Source: Chloranthus sessilifolius
Taxonomy: Eukaryota; Streptophyta; Magnoliopsida; Chloranthales; Chloranthaceae
Direction: 5' to 3'
Length of the DNA: 64,000 nucleotides
Assembly: GCA_021018995.1 (NCBI GenBank)
Contig: CM037590.1
Span: 45,200,287-45,264,286 of the forward strand
Within the stretch, counting starts at the first letter, position 1. Every line of letters starts with the position of its first letter. The notes under the pieces were generated by a model. That model did not search any database. It saw only the letters and a program-made list of their open reading frames with translations, and had not been told where the DNA came from. This document shows, one piece after another, positions 1 through 11,443 of this stretch. The translations under genes were made by a program, and so were the position numbers.

Positions 1-359
1 TCGGCAAGATTCTATTGTATGTAGACTAGTTAGCATCATGCAATCTATGACCATTAATTTCTATCATAATCAAAATCAGAAAATTATGAGAATATTTATG
101 AGATTTCACATAGATATTTCATCTAAAATTTAACTAATATAAGGTCACAAATTCTATTATTATATTATGAAAAGAAATGACATTAATTGAAACTATACTA
201 CACATAGTATTCTGGGTATCGATTTACATCTATAGCCATTCATTTGATCTTAAAATCAATGATTAGAAATTGAATTTCTCGAGATCAAAACCAACTAATA
301 TCATCCAGAAAACACATGGATAATATCCATAAGGTCCATTTAATCTAAGTGGTATAGCA

Positions 360-1250
360 TGGAGATATAGAGTTTAAAAATTGCGAGTCTCTACACAATG
401 ATGAATATAGTTCATCTTTGACCAATCTAGACCATTGGATGACCTTGCATGATCATTTTAATCACATGCCTAATATTCAAATGTGTTGGTTAAGCTATAT
501 CTCAGAAAACTAAAAGAACTGTAAACAAAAATCCAATTGCTTTTACAAAAATTTAAGATAAATTCAAGAAAATCCTACACTATGTAGCCTTGGCCAAGTT
601 GACAAATCTAGACCATTGGATGACCTTGCATGATCATTTTGATCACATGCATGATATCTAAATTTCTGGTAAAAAAACATTGTTCCATAAATTCAAAAAG
701 TTTCTAATCAAAATCAATTTCTTTTGCAAATATTCAAGAAAATTCAAGAGAAATCTTGTACTATATAGTCTTGGTTTAGTTGACCAAATCTAGACCATTG
801 GATAACCTTGCATGATCATTTTGATCACATGGATAACATACAAATGTTCTGGTTAAAATATTATTTCAAAAAATTTGAAAAGTCTTAAACAAAAATTCAA
901 TTTCTATCACAAAAATCCAAGGAAAATTCAAGAAAATCCTACACTATATAGTCTTAGTCTAATTGACCAAATCTAGACCATTGGAAGGCCTTGCATGATC
1001 ATTTTGATCACATGCATGACATCCAAATGTTATAGTCAAACTATCATTCCAAAAATTTTTAAAAATCTCAACCAAAACTCAAGTTTCTTTTACAAAAATA
1101 AAAAAAAATTCAAGAAAAATTGCTGCCCTATGTTGTCTTGGTCTCATTGACAATCTAGACCATTGGATGACCCTGTATGATCATTTTGATCATATGCATG
1201 GCATCCAAATGTTCTAGTCAAAACTTGTATATAAAGTTCAAGAACTAAAA
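360..1250. repeat. Tandem array, ~182-bp unit, five recognisable copies
   Basis: The phrase TCTAGACCATTGG begins at 426, 607, 789, 972 and 1154, so spacings are 181-183 bp. In each copy it is followed by a GATCATTTTGATCACATG-type segment and an A-rich stretch with 'AAATTCAAGAAAA'. Copies have diverged by substitutions and small indels. The unit length is in the range of plant satellite monomers, but only about five copies are visible and the left end lies at the window edge. It could be a fragment of a longer array or internal repeats of a transposon. Confidence 0.75.
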
Positions 1251-2722
1251 TTCTAAGAATAACCTAAGAAAATTGAAATCTATAGACATAAACGTACACT
1301 ATAAGACTAGAAACGCCAAATAAAATCTAACTAAGACGTCACCTTGGGCTTGATCTTTCTAGTTTCTGGTTTGACCTTATTTTTGTTGTGCAAGGGGTTG
1401 CGATGGAGGCAACTTTTATGGATGTGAGACTAGAAGGTGTGGAGAGTTGAGTGATGGTGTTGGATGTTGATTTTGATGGGTGGATATGGAGGGCAAATTG
1501 ATGGTAAGAGGTGGAGCTTCAATGGAGTTTTAAGAGATGGTAGAAGAAGATGGTGGGAATGGGAGAGCCCCCTAGGAAATTCAATTTTTGCAAGGGGAGT
1601 TGGGAGACAAGGGCTGAATTTTTTTGACATGTGTCCACCCTTCTCTTCCCAAAGTCTACACTCTCTCTCCTCTCTCCTCCACTTTATTCCATGCGCAGTG
1701 GGAGTGAACACTACATGGTTCACTTCCCAATCTCCACCATGTCAAATATTGTCCTTTTGTCTTTCTATGCCCTCAAAATTTGTAATTTTCTAATTGTCCA
1801 ACCTATCTTGTGATGCATATGTGAGAGTGCGCCTCTCACCCTAGATTTTCCTGAAGTTATTCTATGGAGTAAGATGAGTTAAAATTAAGTCAAATAGATG
1901 AAGAAGGGTTAGGATTTACTAGAGATTTGTAAAAATTTAATTTCTAATTAAGAAAAATGAGGAAATTAGCTCATAAGGGCTTAAATTGTGTTTACATGAA
2001 ATGTCATTGCTCCATGCAGGGTATAAATATATAACTTTAAATATTAGTGCTTCTAGTTCTTTCAAATTTATGGGTTTAGGTTTGACCCAAATCATTGACT
2101 AATTCCATGATCATCATTGAAATCTAATCCGTTGGAGATGATTTCCTCATCAACACCAATGCTTATAGCCAATTCGGGTCAAACCTTAGGTCAAAGACCA
2201 TCAGAAATCAGTCCAGACTTGTCCTGTGGTGTGAGGTGTGGTGTGTTTTACTAATTTACTAGCACACCCATTTAAATAAAAAGGTGTCCTATGGGTGCTA
2301 ATAAAAAGGTGCACTATTTTTATTACTTTTATTTTTGTATATTAATTTTTTAAAAATTAAATATGTGAGATATATGACAACATTTTAATGTTTGTGTGTG
2401 CTCCACACCCAATTCCTACCTTTTATTTTCATAACAACAATTTTGAAGATCGGGTGCCAAAGGTGACATCCGAATCTCGAAGAATGGGAGTTGCCAAAAA
2501 CGACAGACTTTTAGATCCAATAAGAGTTTCAACTTGGAAATGTCTCTCTGTCAAATAAATAAAAATTGATTCGATTGCCAAAATGTGGTAACCAAATCCG
2601 ACTCTTAATTGGGTGACGTTGTTGGCATCCTCTTGTTTAATTTAGAAAGAAGTAGAGTCCACTCTCGACTCTACTATTTATTTAAGACTTGCCTAATTAG
2701 GCTCTTCTTCTCCACCTCCCAA

Positions 2723-2724
<2 letters not shown>
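1251..2724. other. Intergenic stretch without a recognised gene
   Basis: Short overlapping ORFs on both strands (about 1430-1813) have no recognisable motif and shadow each other, so I do not call them genes. 2225-2440 is GT-rich followed by A/T-rich sequence. Nothing else stands out. Confidence 0.6.

Positions 2725-2790
<66 letters not shown>
2725..2790. repeat. (TA)n microsatellite
   Basis: Uninterrupted TA dinucleotides for about 66 bp. The Ile/Tyr-rich ORF crossing it is an artefact of the repeat. Confidence 0.95.
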
Positions 2791-2796
<6 letters not shown>

Positions 2797-3227
2797 AATA
2801 GAAATTGTGAGCACAAACTTGGTCTTCTTTTCCTCCTCTCTCTTTAAACCAACAATAATAATAGACTGCGACAACATATCTCTCCCCTCTATTTTGTGCA
2901 CACTACATCAAACCCGCTAACCACATCTGCTGCTGCTTAACCCTCGTCGACTACAATGCCGCCTTCTCTTTCCTCCTCCTCTGTTTGAGAAACAACCCTG
3001 GGACAACATCTCTTCGATGCTCTTGTTTTGCAATAATAACTACAACATTGGCCAATTGGGTGAGACCGTTCTCTATCTTGGGCCTCATTTTTCGACAAAG
3101 AAGGAAGAGACAAAGGATGCGTAAAAGAAACGTGCACCAGATTGAGGCGCCATTTTTCATCGGTTCAAACCACCCTGAGCCTGTACACGCATACCGAGCT
3201 AGGTGGGTGTCCTCCGGTCTAACTTAG

Positions 3228-3466
3228 GTTGTTCAGGTTAGCTCTTATAAGAGTAGAAGCAGCTCTCTCCTGCTTTCTGTAAGAGTAGATAAAATCTGCT
3301 CAGATATATAGCAGTTTTATCACTTAAAACAGCTCTCCGTCAGAGCAAATGGAGCGAGGAGCTGTGTTACCAAACATAAATGCAGTTCTCTGCTGGAGTC
3401 AAAGTGCAAAAGAGCTGCTCTTTACCTTCAAAGAGCTAACCCAAACACAAGCTATGACAAAAACTT
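3228..3466. mobile_element. Foldback (MITE-like) element
   Basis: The left end reads GGTTGTTCAGGTTAGCTCTT. The reverse complement of the right end reads TGTGTTTGGGTTAGCTCTTT. They share the core GGTTAGCTCTT as an inverted repeat about 240 bp apart. The interior is rich in AGAGCTG/CAGCTCT motifs and has no ORF. I could not find a convincing target duplication, so superfamily and exact ends are open. Confidence 0.5.
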
Positions 3467-4226
3467 TTGAAAATATATTTTTCATAATGATGATAGATAA
3501 AAATATGCCCCGTTCATAAAATTTGCAATTTCAACGGATTCTGTTACGGACATTATTCTCTTCATTATGGCAAAGCAAGTGTGTTGTCTAGATTGCCCTT
3601 GAGAACTTCAAATTTATGGGAGAAATCTCCCAGATTTGAACAAATGGTGTTGGTGCACAGCGTCGGGCACAACGTCCACACAATGCAATTGCACATCTCC
3701 TACAAGCTCGCACGCTAACGTTGGCCTATGCATAGGGGTCGTGACCAAGCACAACGTCGAGCGCTAACAGTCTTGGACTATAACCCTTTTCCACAACCGT
3801 TCATGATGTTGGATCCAGGCCCTCTGATCTTTATTATTATAGATTTTTTTGAGGGGGGTTCGTGAAATGGTTTTCTTCATTTTAAGAGTGATGTTGATCT
3901 AGCAATCCCAATCACACAATTGATTTTATATTTAATGAAATAGTGATGTGAACATTAGAAATGTTAAAAATTTAAACTTTGGGGCACCTATTTCCGAGAA
4001 TCAGGACACATCAAAGGATAAATAGTAAATAATCACCTATTAATTTTTTACGATCTACTTCCATGCAAAATTTTCTCCCAGTCGAATGCATGGATCTCGA
4101 GGATTTCAGTTCAAAGTGACAAATTGTCCCGCATGCACCAATGACAGAGATAAAGTGTTTGCAAGGGGTTTCATGCACATTCAGGCTGCGAACTTAAAAC
4201 GAAACCTCTCTATTTCTACATGGTGC
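3467..4226. other. Intergenic stretch, nothing recognised
   Basis: Ordinary AT-rich sequence with no long ORF, no RNA gene and no clear repeat. Confidence 0.5.
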
Positions 4227-4369
4227 CAAGGATCAAAATTTCGGCCGAAATTTCAACCCCATACAAAATATGTCCGAAATTTTAGTCCCAAATTATCGTT
4301 TTAGTGGGGACCGAAATCAATAATTTTGGCCGAAATTATCGGTCATTTTGGCAGAAATTTTGATCCTTG
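4227..4369. mobile_element. hAT-like MITE, 143 bp
   Basis: The ends are inverted repeats CAAGGATCAAAATTTC ... GAAATTTTGATCCTTG, perfect for 16 bp and then imperfect. The flanks are CATGGTGC (4219-4226) and CATGGTAC (4370-4377), an 8-bp target duplication with one mismatch, the length usual for hAT elements. The interior is palindromic (GGCCGAAATT repeats) and non-coding. Confidence 0.75.
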
Positions 4370-4377
4370 CATGGTAC

Positions 4378-5180
4378 ACATTTCTAGCGAAGCTGTATCG
4401 CCTGAAATGTGCACTTGTTGAGTGATGAGACCCTGTGATATTCAATATTAAATACACATCAAGGGATTTTTAGATACAACATAGACTCCTACCCCTTTTT
4501 CAGTGCCCTGCTTACCTATGAAATTTCAACCTGATCATAGATACAAAAATTGTTTTCCTTAATAACATTATTTTTTACCAAATTGGTTCACTGGCATTTT
4601 CATGGCAAAACAGATGAATCGCGGATCGGCCTAAACCGAGATCTCTAGTATTTCGTTGTTATGGAAATATCATTCAAACCGGATTGGTCAGAATTTGACT
4701 TGATTTTCGTAGAAACTCATGTAACCCTGATTTGTGGGCCAACACTTTGTCCGGTCATACAAGAGCCATTTTCTAGCTAAATCTAACGCATGAACAGTCC
4801 ATTTTAACTAGTTCAACGTGCCTTAATGCGATGAAAGTGGAACCATCAAATGTTGACTTTCTGTAATTTAACTTTTGATCGACCCGGCAGGCTCAAATCT
4901 TTTAGGGCCTGGCACATTTGGAGCTCGCTTCCAACGAGTCGAGGTTTGACCTGCTCAATAGGGCTGGAATTTGCAAACATGCATCGTCATCAAACGAGCT
5001 TTAATTGAGACTTAGAGTAGGCCGTTCGAAAGTTCTTTCAGAGCACATTCTAAAGGCGCGACCCACTTTCAATTCTAAGGACGATTGTTTGTGAAGATGC
5101 TTATATCGTGACCGATCTATCATTTAAAGCATCAGAACCTGCCTTAAATAGAGATATGCTTTATATCATATTATACCATG

Positions 5181-5184
<4 letters not shown>
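4378..5184. other. Intergenic stretch, nothing recognised
   Basis: No ORF of note and no clear repeat. Some GC-rich words (4,880-5,000) resemble degenerate repeat sequence. Confidence 0.45.

Positions 5185-5270
<86 letters not shown>
5185..5270. repeat. Compound (TA)n(GA)n microsatellite
   Basis: About 50 bp of TA repeats pass directly into about 36 bp of GA repeats. The same TA-to-GA compound occurs at 44679-44753. Confidence 0.95.
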
Positions 5271-5274
<4 letters not shown>

Positions 5275-5428
5275 CAATAATTGATGTCTTATATGTTAGA
5301 ACGGTAACTCATTGTGCTTGATATTCTATAAATATTTATATATAAACAGATAATGATCTCACATTAGTTATATGATAGTTTTCTTGTTTAGTGTGGTGAT
5401 ATGTTCTTATTAGGGAAAATTATAAATG

Positions 5429-5579
5429 TAGGATAGATTTGTTGAGGACAAAGTGCAAGCGGCTGATATGACGATGACTGGCTACACCGATCAACATTAA
5501 TTGAGTCCCACCGCACTTGCAACCAATTGCGTCACGCTACATCAGCCGCCTGCACTTTATCTACATAAATCTATCCTTC
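5429..5579. mobile_element. Small foldback MITE, ~150 bp
   Basis: The left arm GGATAGATTTGTTGAGGACA and the reverse complement of the right arm GGATAGATTTATGTAGATAA align. Both continue into AAGTGCA(A/G)GCGGCTGAT, giving inverted repeats of roughly 37 bp. No ORF. The target duplication is unclear. Confidence 0.6.
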
Positions 5580-6149
5580 ATATAACACTGTCATATTACT
5601 ATTTAATCATACCTTGCAATCTTATATGGTTATAACTCATATTCATGCTTTTGATTTTAAAATTTTCATTTAATCTCTTATATTCATATGGTACACATTC
5701 ATGATTATAATTTCATCTTTTCTATGATGTTATCATAGATTATTTTTTCGGATATAATATAATCAGGCCAATCGAGGCCATTCCATATAGAATGTGCCTA
5801 TTGCGTGCCGGGTCATGCCGGCCATGCTCAAACCCATCCTATTGAGAGAGTTGAGACACCCTAGACTTGACCCGGACCCAACCCAACTCTAAAAGGGTAG
5901 AGCTTGGGTCCCCAAAAAGACCTCATTGGATGATGTGTGATATAATATAATCTCATGTGCTGGTACAATTTAATAGTTATGAACTTAATATCATATGCTT
6001 AGTAACTAAGTGGCATATAATTGTCATAGATGTATTCGTTCTACAAGGGATATTTAGCCAAACAATTTAGTGTGGTTTCCGAAGTAGTTAGCTTCGGCAC
6101 ACCGAACCTGATCCTCGGTCACAGCTTCGGATTACGCCTCTCAGTTTCG
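5580..6149. promoter_or_regulatory. Presumed promoter region of the large gene
   Basis: AT-rich sequence upstream of the inferred first exon. I see no TATA box at a convincing distance and the transcription start is not defined. 5,760-5,930 contains GC-rich degenerate repeat sequence. The assignment rests only on its position upstream of the leader exon. Confidence 0.3.
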
Positions 6150-6314
6150 TTGAAATTTTCGCACTAGTGACACCACTTTTTATCTACGCCCTGCTCTCAG
6201 AAGCCGTAGAAGGGTCCATTTCTTCTCCATCGACCGAAACCCTAATCAGAGCCAAATCGAACGAAACCATCAACGTCTGCGATCGAGATTAAAGCATATC
6301 TTCCGCAAACCCAA
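6150..6314 (+). other. 5' UTR exon 1 (start approximate)
   Basis: CT-rich, GC-richer sequence typical of a plant leader. It includes a telo-box-like AAACCCTAA at 6237-6245, a motif common just downstream of plant transcription starts. It ends at a strong splice donor (CCCAA|GTAAGT, intron from 6315). No coding start is needed here. The match to the downstream gene is inferred from strand, position and lack of any other plus-strand gene before 14,218. Confidence 0.5.
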
Positions 6315-8016
6315 GTAAGTTTATTATACTTCTCTTCCTCAAAAATTGTTTAAACCCTAATTTTTCTTCTTCGAATCACTTGTTGCCACGCTAGACTGAT
6401 CGATTGGTTTAGGGATTTATTTGTTCTGTTTCTTCAGGTTAAAAGTTTTCGCTTTTATCTGAATTCTGTTACAGTTTTCCACAAAATCGTCATTTTTTCC
6501 GGATCTTTGTTGAATTTGTTCTGGAATGATGATTTTGGAGTATTCGATGAATTGTTCTGTATAAGATTACTTTGGGGTTTAATTTGGACTTTCTATTCGT
6601 AGGGTTTGAAGTTGCTATTTGATTGTCTATGGCTTAGGGTTTGGTTAGCGAGGGGGAGAGGGGTATTTTTTGTTGATTGCTCTGTCTCATCTACGGAGCT
6701 ATATTTTCCTGTTTCGAAGGTGGAGTTTTTTATTTTTTATTTTTTTTATGCTCTTGTTAAGCAGCATTAATCTATAAATCATGGTGTAGATGAGGATTCT
6801 TCAATGCTCAAAAAACTTATGAAACTTCTACCTCGTAAGGGCAAATGGGAGGGGTACAAAGTGTAGTGGAAGAGCTAAGATTACTCACTAGGTTTTAAAC
6901 TTTCATTCGATTCATTAGCATCATGAAACTACTCGCTTAAGTGTTTATTTTTCTTGTGATGTTTGATGTTGCAGTGGTTTAATGTATTATTCTATAAATT
7001 TTTTGAGTTGTTTCCGTAAGTCAATTGTTATGGTCTGTCTGCCATCCCGTGACAAATCATTTTCTTCTTCCTTATTATTATTATTCTCATTATTATGTTT
7101 AATCTATAACTAACGGCAAACTTGACATGAAAAAAGCAGAAAAAAGAGCCATTGTCATTTGTCAAAAGCAACGAGCATAGGATGATTTATAATTTTATTA
7201 GTTATTGTAATTTTTTAAACATTTATTTGTATATACAAATTACAAAATAAATTATATAGTTTATATTATACCCACATTGTACATTTTTGTTTGCTTGTGT
7301 TTGTTGTGCCCATCGACTGTTCATGTTGAAAACCCTGCTATATAGATATTGATTAGAATTTTTAAATATCTCATGAGTTAAATTGAAGGTTGTGGCTTAA
7401 CTGTACACAGAGCATTTGTTAGTTAAATCAGAGGCTACAGTACGATGCTTAAACCTTGAAACCTTAAATGTACACCGTTTCAACTCAAATAGGTTCATAT
7501 CGATGATTTTTTCTACTTCTATAGGGGCAATGAGGTGTTGCACGTGCCTGGAGACTTAGTCGGTGCTCTAAGAGGCTCGGATACCCTGTCATCGAGAAAA
7601 ATACAGGGGAAGTGATACATATATAGTGTTCAATAGTACATCAAATCATCAATTAGTTATTGGATGATTTAAAATCCTCCAATGAGACACACTTTTGTGT
7701 TGTGTCCCATCTGCATCACGTTCCTTACATGGACAGTTCAGATCTATGTCCATATGCAACACATACATTGTATTTGTCTGGGGAACCATTAGTGTCGCTT
7801 TGGTCCTTTCATTCTGTAGCCATTTTGTTTACATTGCTTAGGTAATGTTATGATTCCTTATTAATCTCTCTTTAATAGAATTTGCTGTCTGCTTGTACGC
7901 AGATAGGGCCATGACCACACAGATTTACACTACGTTTCTCACATCTGTGATCAATCCAAATGGTCTAATTAGCAGCCCATCATTGACAGTTTGGAACATA
8001 TCTGAACCAAAAGATT

Positions 8017-8266
8017 GTGCGAGCCATCTGATTGTCATTTTAATATCAATTATAAACAATGCGCACGACCAACCATTTTAGATGCATAGATTGGACAATT
8101 CAAATCTCGCAGTGTGTATTTTTGGTCCCATGTTAGCTCTTGTGCGAGCCATCTGATTGTCATTTTAATATCAACTATAAACAATGCACACGACCAACCA
8201 TTTTAGATGCATAGATTGGACAATTCAAATCTCCCAGTGTGTGATTTTTGGTCCCATGGTAGCTCC
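8017..8266. repeat. Tandem duplication, 125-bp unit x2
   Basis: GTGCGAGCCATCTG begins at 8017 and again at 8142. The two units are nearly identical, including the ACAATGC(G/A)CACGACC segment. Non-coding. Confidence 0.9.
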
Positions 8267-9718
8267 CATTATCTGCTACCACGTTGATGACTTGGATTGC
8301 TCAAAATATGTGCCACATGGGCAAAAAATGTGCCAATGATGGCTCTATCTGTAATGGGGCACTCACACCCCATTTATCATTTTTTAAATATGTTTTGATT
8401 GTCTGCATTTTTTGATCGCCATTTTCAAAAGATTTAGGACTCATTGTATCTGGTACATGGCCCTAAATTTGTATGACCGTCCCTAGACCTCCTTATGTGC
8501 ACATTTACACATGATCATGGTTTTAGACTGCGCATGTTGCATGCTACACCGTGTTAGGCAATGGCCCCAAAATCACAGATTGGATCAATCTTAACAATCA
8601 GCTGAGAACCTGCATTGATTGAATTCTCAATGTACAAAGTGAATAGACTCAACAGTTGATGGTAGAAATTGTCCTTGATTGCTGCTGTGGTCGACCCTTA
8701 TGGAGTCCTGCTCATGTGCCATGTTTATAATTGTGTTACCATGCTTGGCACAGATACAATTGTCGAGTTTCGACATGGAAATGCAGTGCAAAACATGACA
8801 AACCCTAAAAAATTGGATAGGTCAGCTGTCAGCTTTTCCTTTCTATTGTTTAAATGAGCTGATGTTAGGTGCATGGGCCTGTGCACCACAGGCCTTCCAA
8901 GCTGGTATCAGGTCCATGGGCATGTGCAACACAGGCCTTGGGTCATCTATATTGGAACACTGTGACAATCCTAGTCATCAACATTGAGATAGGACAAAAC
9001 CCAAAACTCATTCTTGTCAGAAGTTTCTAACCATCCGATTAGAGCACTTTTTTGCACGTCAATTTGGGCCATTTCCCGTATGGTGTCATTGATTTGAAGG
9101 CTTTTGCCTCTCGTGGGATTTTGATCTAGTAGTAGAAATTGTTCAACACCGCCAATTTTCGGCTGAAGTTAATCTAAATAATGGCTATGGGTGCATGTAC
9201 AAAATTGATGAAGTGTGCAACATGTATAGAATTATGACTTGTGCACCTAATATTAACTCCTTTTAAGTTTAATTTTGTAGTAATATTCCTCAAAATTTTC
9301 AATTATTTAACAAATAAGTTTGAAACAGAGAATAGATATTGCTGGCTTGATTTTTCTCTGTTTTATGAAACAGGATAGTGAGATAATTTTTGTATTATGA
9401 GGTAAAAAATTTGAGGGGAAAACTTGTCATGATTATGATGGTTCCCAACCACTGGAAATAACCAGATATAATGCCTATTTCCAAAGCTGTATTAAAGCTG
9501 GTTGCATTTTTTTTCTCCTCGTGAATTATTGTTCCAAAGCTGTATTCAGCTTATTGTTTCAAAAAGCACAAGGCCGTCTTAGGAAGTGGAATAAAAAGCA
9601 CAAGAGATTATATTAGGTACAAGATATAGGAAGAATCTAGTGGTGAAGTGATGGTCATCTTTAAACTTGGTGTAGTTTCTACTCAAAAAGTATGTAGTCA
9701 GTCTGAAGTAAATATTAA
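8267..9718 (+). other. Intronic stretch without recognised content
   Basis: AT-rich sequence with small ORFs lacking any motif. 8,870-8,945 has a short local duplication around 'TGTGCA(A/C)CACAGGCCTT'. Nothing else was recognised. Confidence 0.45.
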
Positions 9719-9970
9719 AGTGTGTTTGATTGCACGTAATGACTGCTGAAGACGCATATTTGGGGGCCACTACACGAGTCAAAGCGTGAAAATGCGTTTG
9801 ATGGCCCGTTTGACATTACATGCATTATACTTTTTTGGTTACACGTAGCCAAAAAGTGATACGGGCCTAACCTCTTGTATGTAGGAGCAGTCACACATAA
9901 TGCACATAGAAACCATTACACTTAGTGGCCAGAAAATGTGCATTAAGGCTGCACACCATCAAACACACCC
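9719..9970. mobile_element. Tourist/PIF-like MITE, ~250 bp
   Basis: The left end AGTGTGTTTGATTG pairs with the right end CCATCAAACACACCC as inverted repeats. The element is flanked by TAA on both sides (9716-9718 and 9971-9973), the 3-bp duplication usual for PIF/Harbinger elements. No ORF. TAA is short, so chance is possible. Confidence 0.55.
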
Positions 9971-10512
9971 TAAAACAAAGAGTAATCATTTCCTTAAAGT
10001 CCTGAAGGATGTGCTTGATTGGTGGATATAACATGAAGGGTATTCCGAGGCTTATGTAATACACTGATACATAGTATGGGTAGAAATGGAAGCATAAGCG
10101 TTCTACTGAAGTTTCTCAACCCAACCAAAAAAAAAAAAAGAAAGTAATGAAGAAGATTTTGATCTTTGAAATCAAAGTTATATGCTGCCGATCTATGAGA
10201 GAATCTGGAATCTGATTATTACCAGTGACAATGATAGAGAAGTATCATGATGTCTTCTCCCAAAAGGTGCTGAAATATTGAGGGATCTAATGGTGCAGGC
10301 ATGGTAAGCGTAGTCTGCTTACGCTTATCCCTCCTCAGGTGCTAGGATGATAGGCAAACTAGATTTTCCATAGGGCAAAAAAGTTTGCATATGACCGTTT
10401 GCAATGGTATCATGTGAGGTGGCAAACACCATTCCTAAGTTTTAGAAAACCTTTTTTTGTTTTTATTTTAAGATTATTTAATTTTAGGGAAAAAAGGCTC
10501 AGCTATCATTAC

Positions 10513-11443
10513 GCCTGTTTGGCATGGTTTTTCGGAGCCTTGAAAGCGCCTTTGAGCTCTGGAAAGCGATTCAAGACTTCAAAAGCTGTTTGGTGACTAA
10601 ACAACTTATATCTTATTTTTATAAAAAAAGCCAAAAATAAGCTATTTTTCAAAAGCGGCTAAAACCCGCTTCTAATTTTAACTATTGCAGGAATCTAATT
10701 TGCTGGTGCAGTTTTTATTTTTTATTTTTATCAGCATTCTCCCTCTCTCCACTGTCTCTCTCTGCAATCTCTTTTCCTCTCTCTCTCTCTTCAACCATTA
10801 TTTTTTTTTTATAAATAGTTTTTTCTCTGATATCTCTCCCTCCCTCTCTCTAATCTTTCTGCACATCTCTCTCTCCGCAATTTCTCTTTCTCTCTCTCTC
10901 CGTGCACCTCTCTCTCTCTACAACTCTTTCTCGCCTCTTTCTGCCATCTCATTATGTAGCGTACATATATTTACAACTGAAGATTCGGTATTCGCAACCA
11001 ATGGTTTCCACAGTTGACTGTTTGAAATAGATAGTCGAGATGGTTTTTGTCCCAGTCGTTCACATAGTAGATCTGGCCATCATATCCCACCTATCAAACG
11101 GTCCTATGTTGTTCCCCATAGCTCACATTCCGAACAAGTGACCGTGATCATAGCGTATCGGGTGAATTATGGGGATTTGTGAAACGTGGAATCAATATCC
11201 GACTGTCTGATAGGTGGGACATGATCTCAACATCTTTTGTGCGAAGATTGGGACAAAAAAATGATTTGCATCATTTGACTCAAGGCAATCAACGGTATTA
11301 ATGGTAGAAACCATAAGTTTCGACAACTCTTGCAACTGATTCTAGAGACTAGAGACAAACCACTTCTTAAAAAAGCTGCTTTTAACAATACTTGGCTAAA
11401 ATCACTTTTTAAAAAAGCTAAGCCACACCGAACAGAGCCTAAA
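10513..11443. mobile_element. Inverted-repeat element, ~930 bp, with a nested foldback
   Basis: The left end GCCTGTTTGGCATGG resembles the reverse complement of the right end, GGCTCTGTTCGGTGTGG. Both sides also carry AAAAAGC-rich subterminal sequence. The interior holds a CT-rich stretch (10,735-10,930), whose Ser/Leu ORF is low complexity, and a separate foldback copy at 11029-11281. No transposase is visible and the target duplication is not clear. Confidence 0.45.
11029..11281. mobile_element. Foldback family copy (CTATCAAACGGTC core)
   Basis: The left arm contains CCCACCTATCAAACGGTC. The right arm contains the inverted form GTCTGATAGGTGGGACATGA. Outer parts also pair (TTTTTGTCCCA with TGGGACAAAAA). 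Related copies occur near 43640, 59880, 61290 and 61815. Confidence 0.65.

Noticed and set aside
1430-1813. Overlapping ORFs of 60-109 codons on both strands
   Set aside because: They shadow each other, have low-complexity composition and no motif or promoter context; treated as chance ORFs.
2609-2920. 103-codon ORF with a long Ile/Tyr repeat
   Set aside because: It is created by translation of a (TA)n microsatellite.
10685-11017. 110-codon Ser/Leu-rich ORF that could look like a membrane protein
   Set aside because: It comes from a CT-rich low-complexity tract inside an inverted-repeat element.
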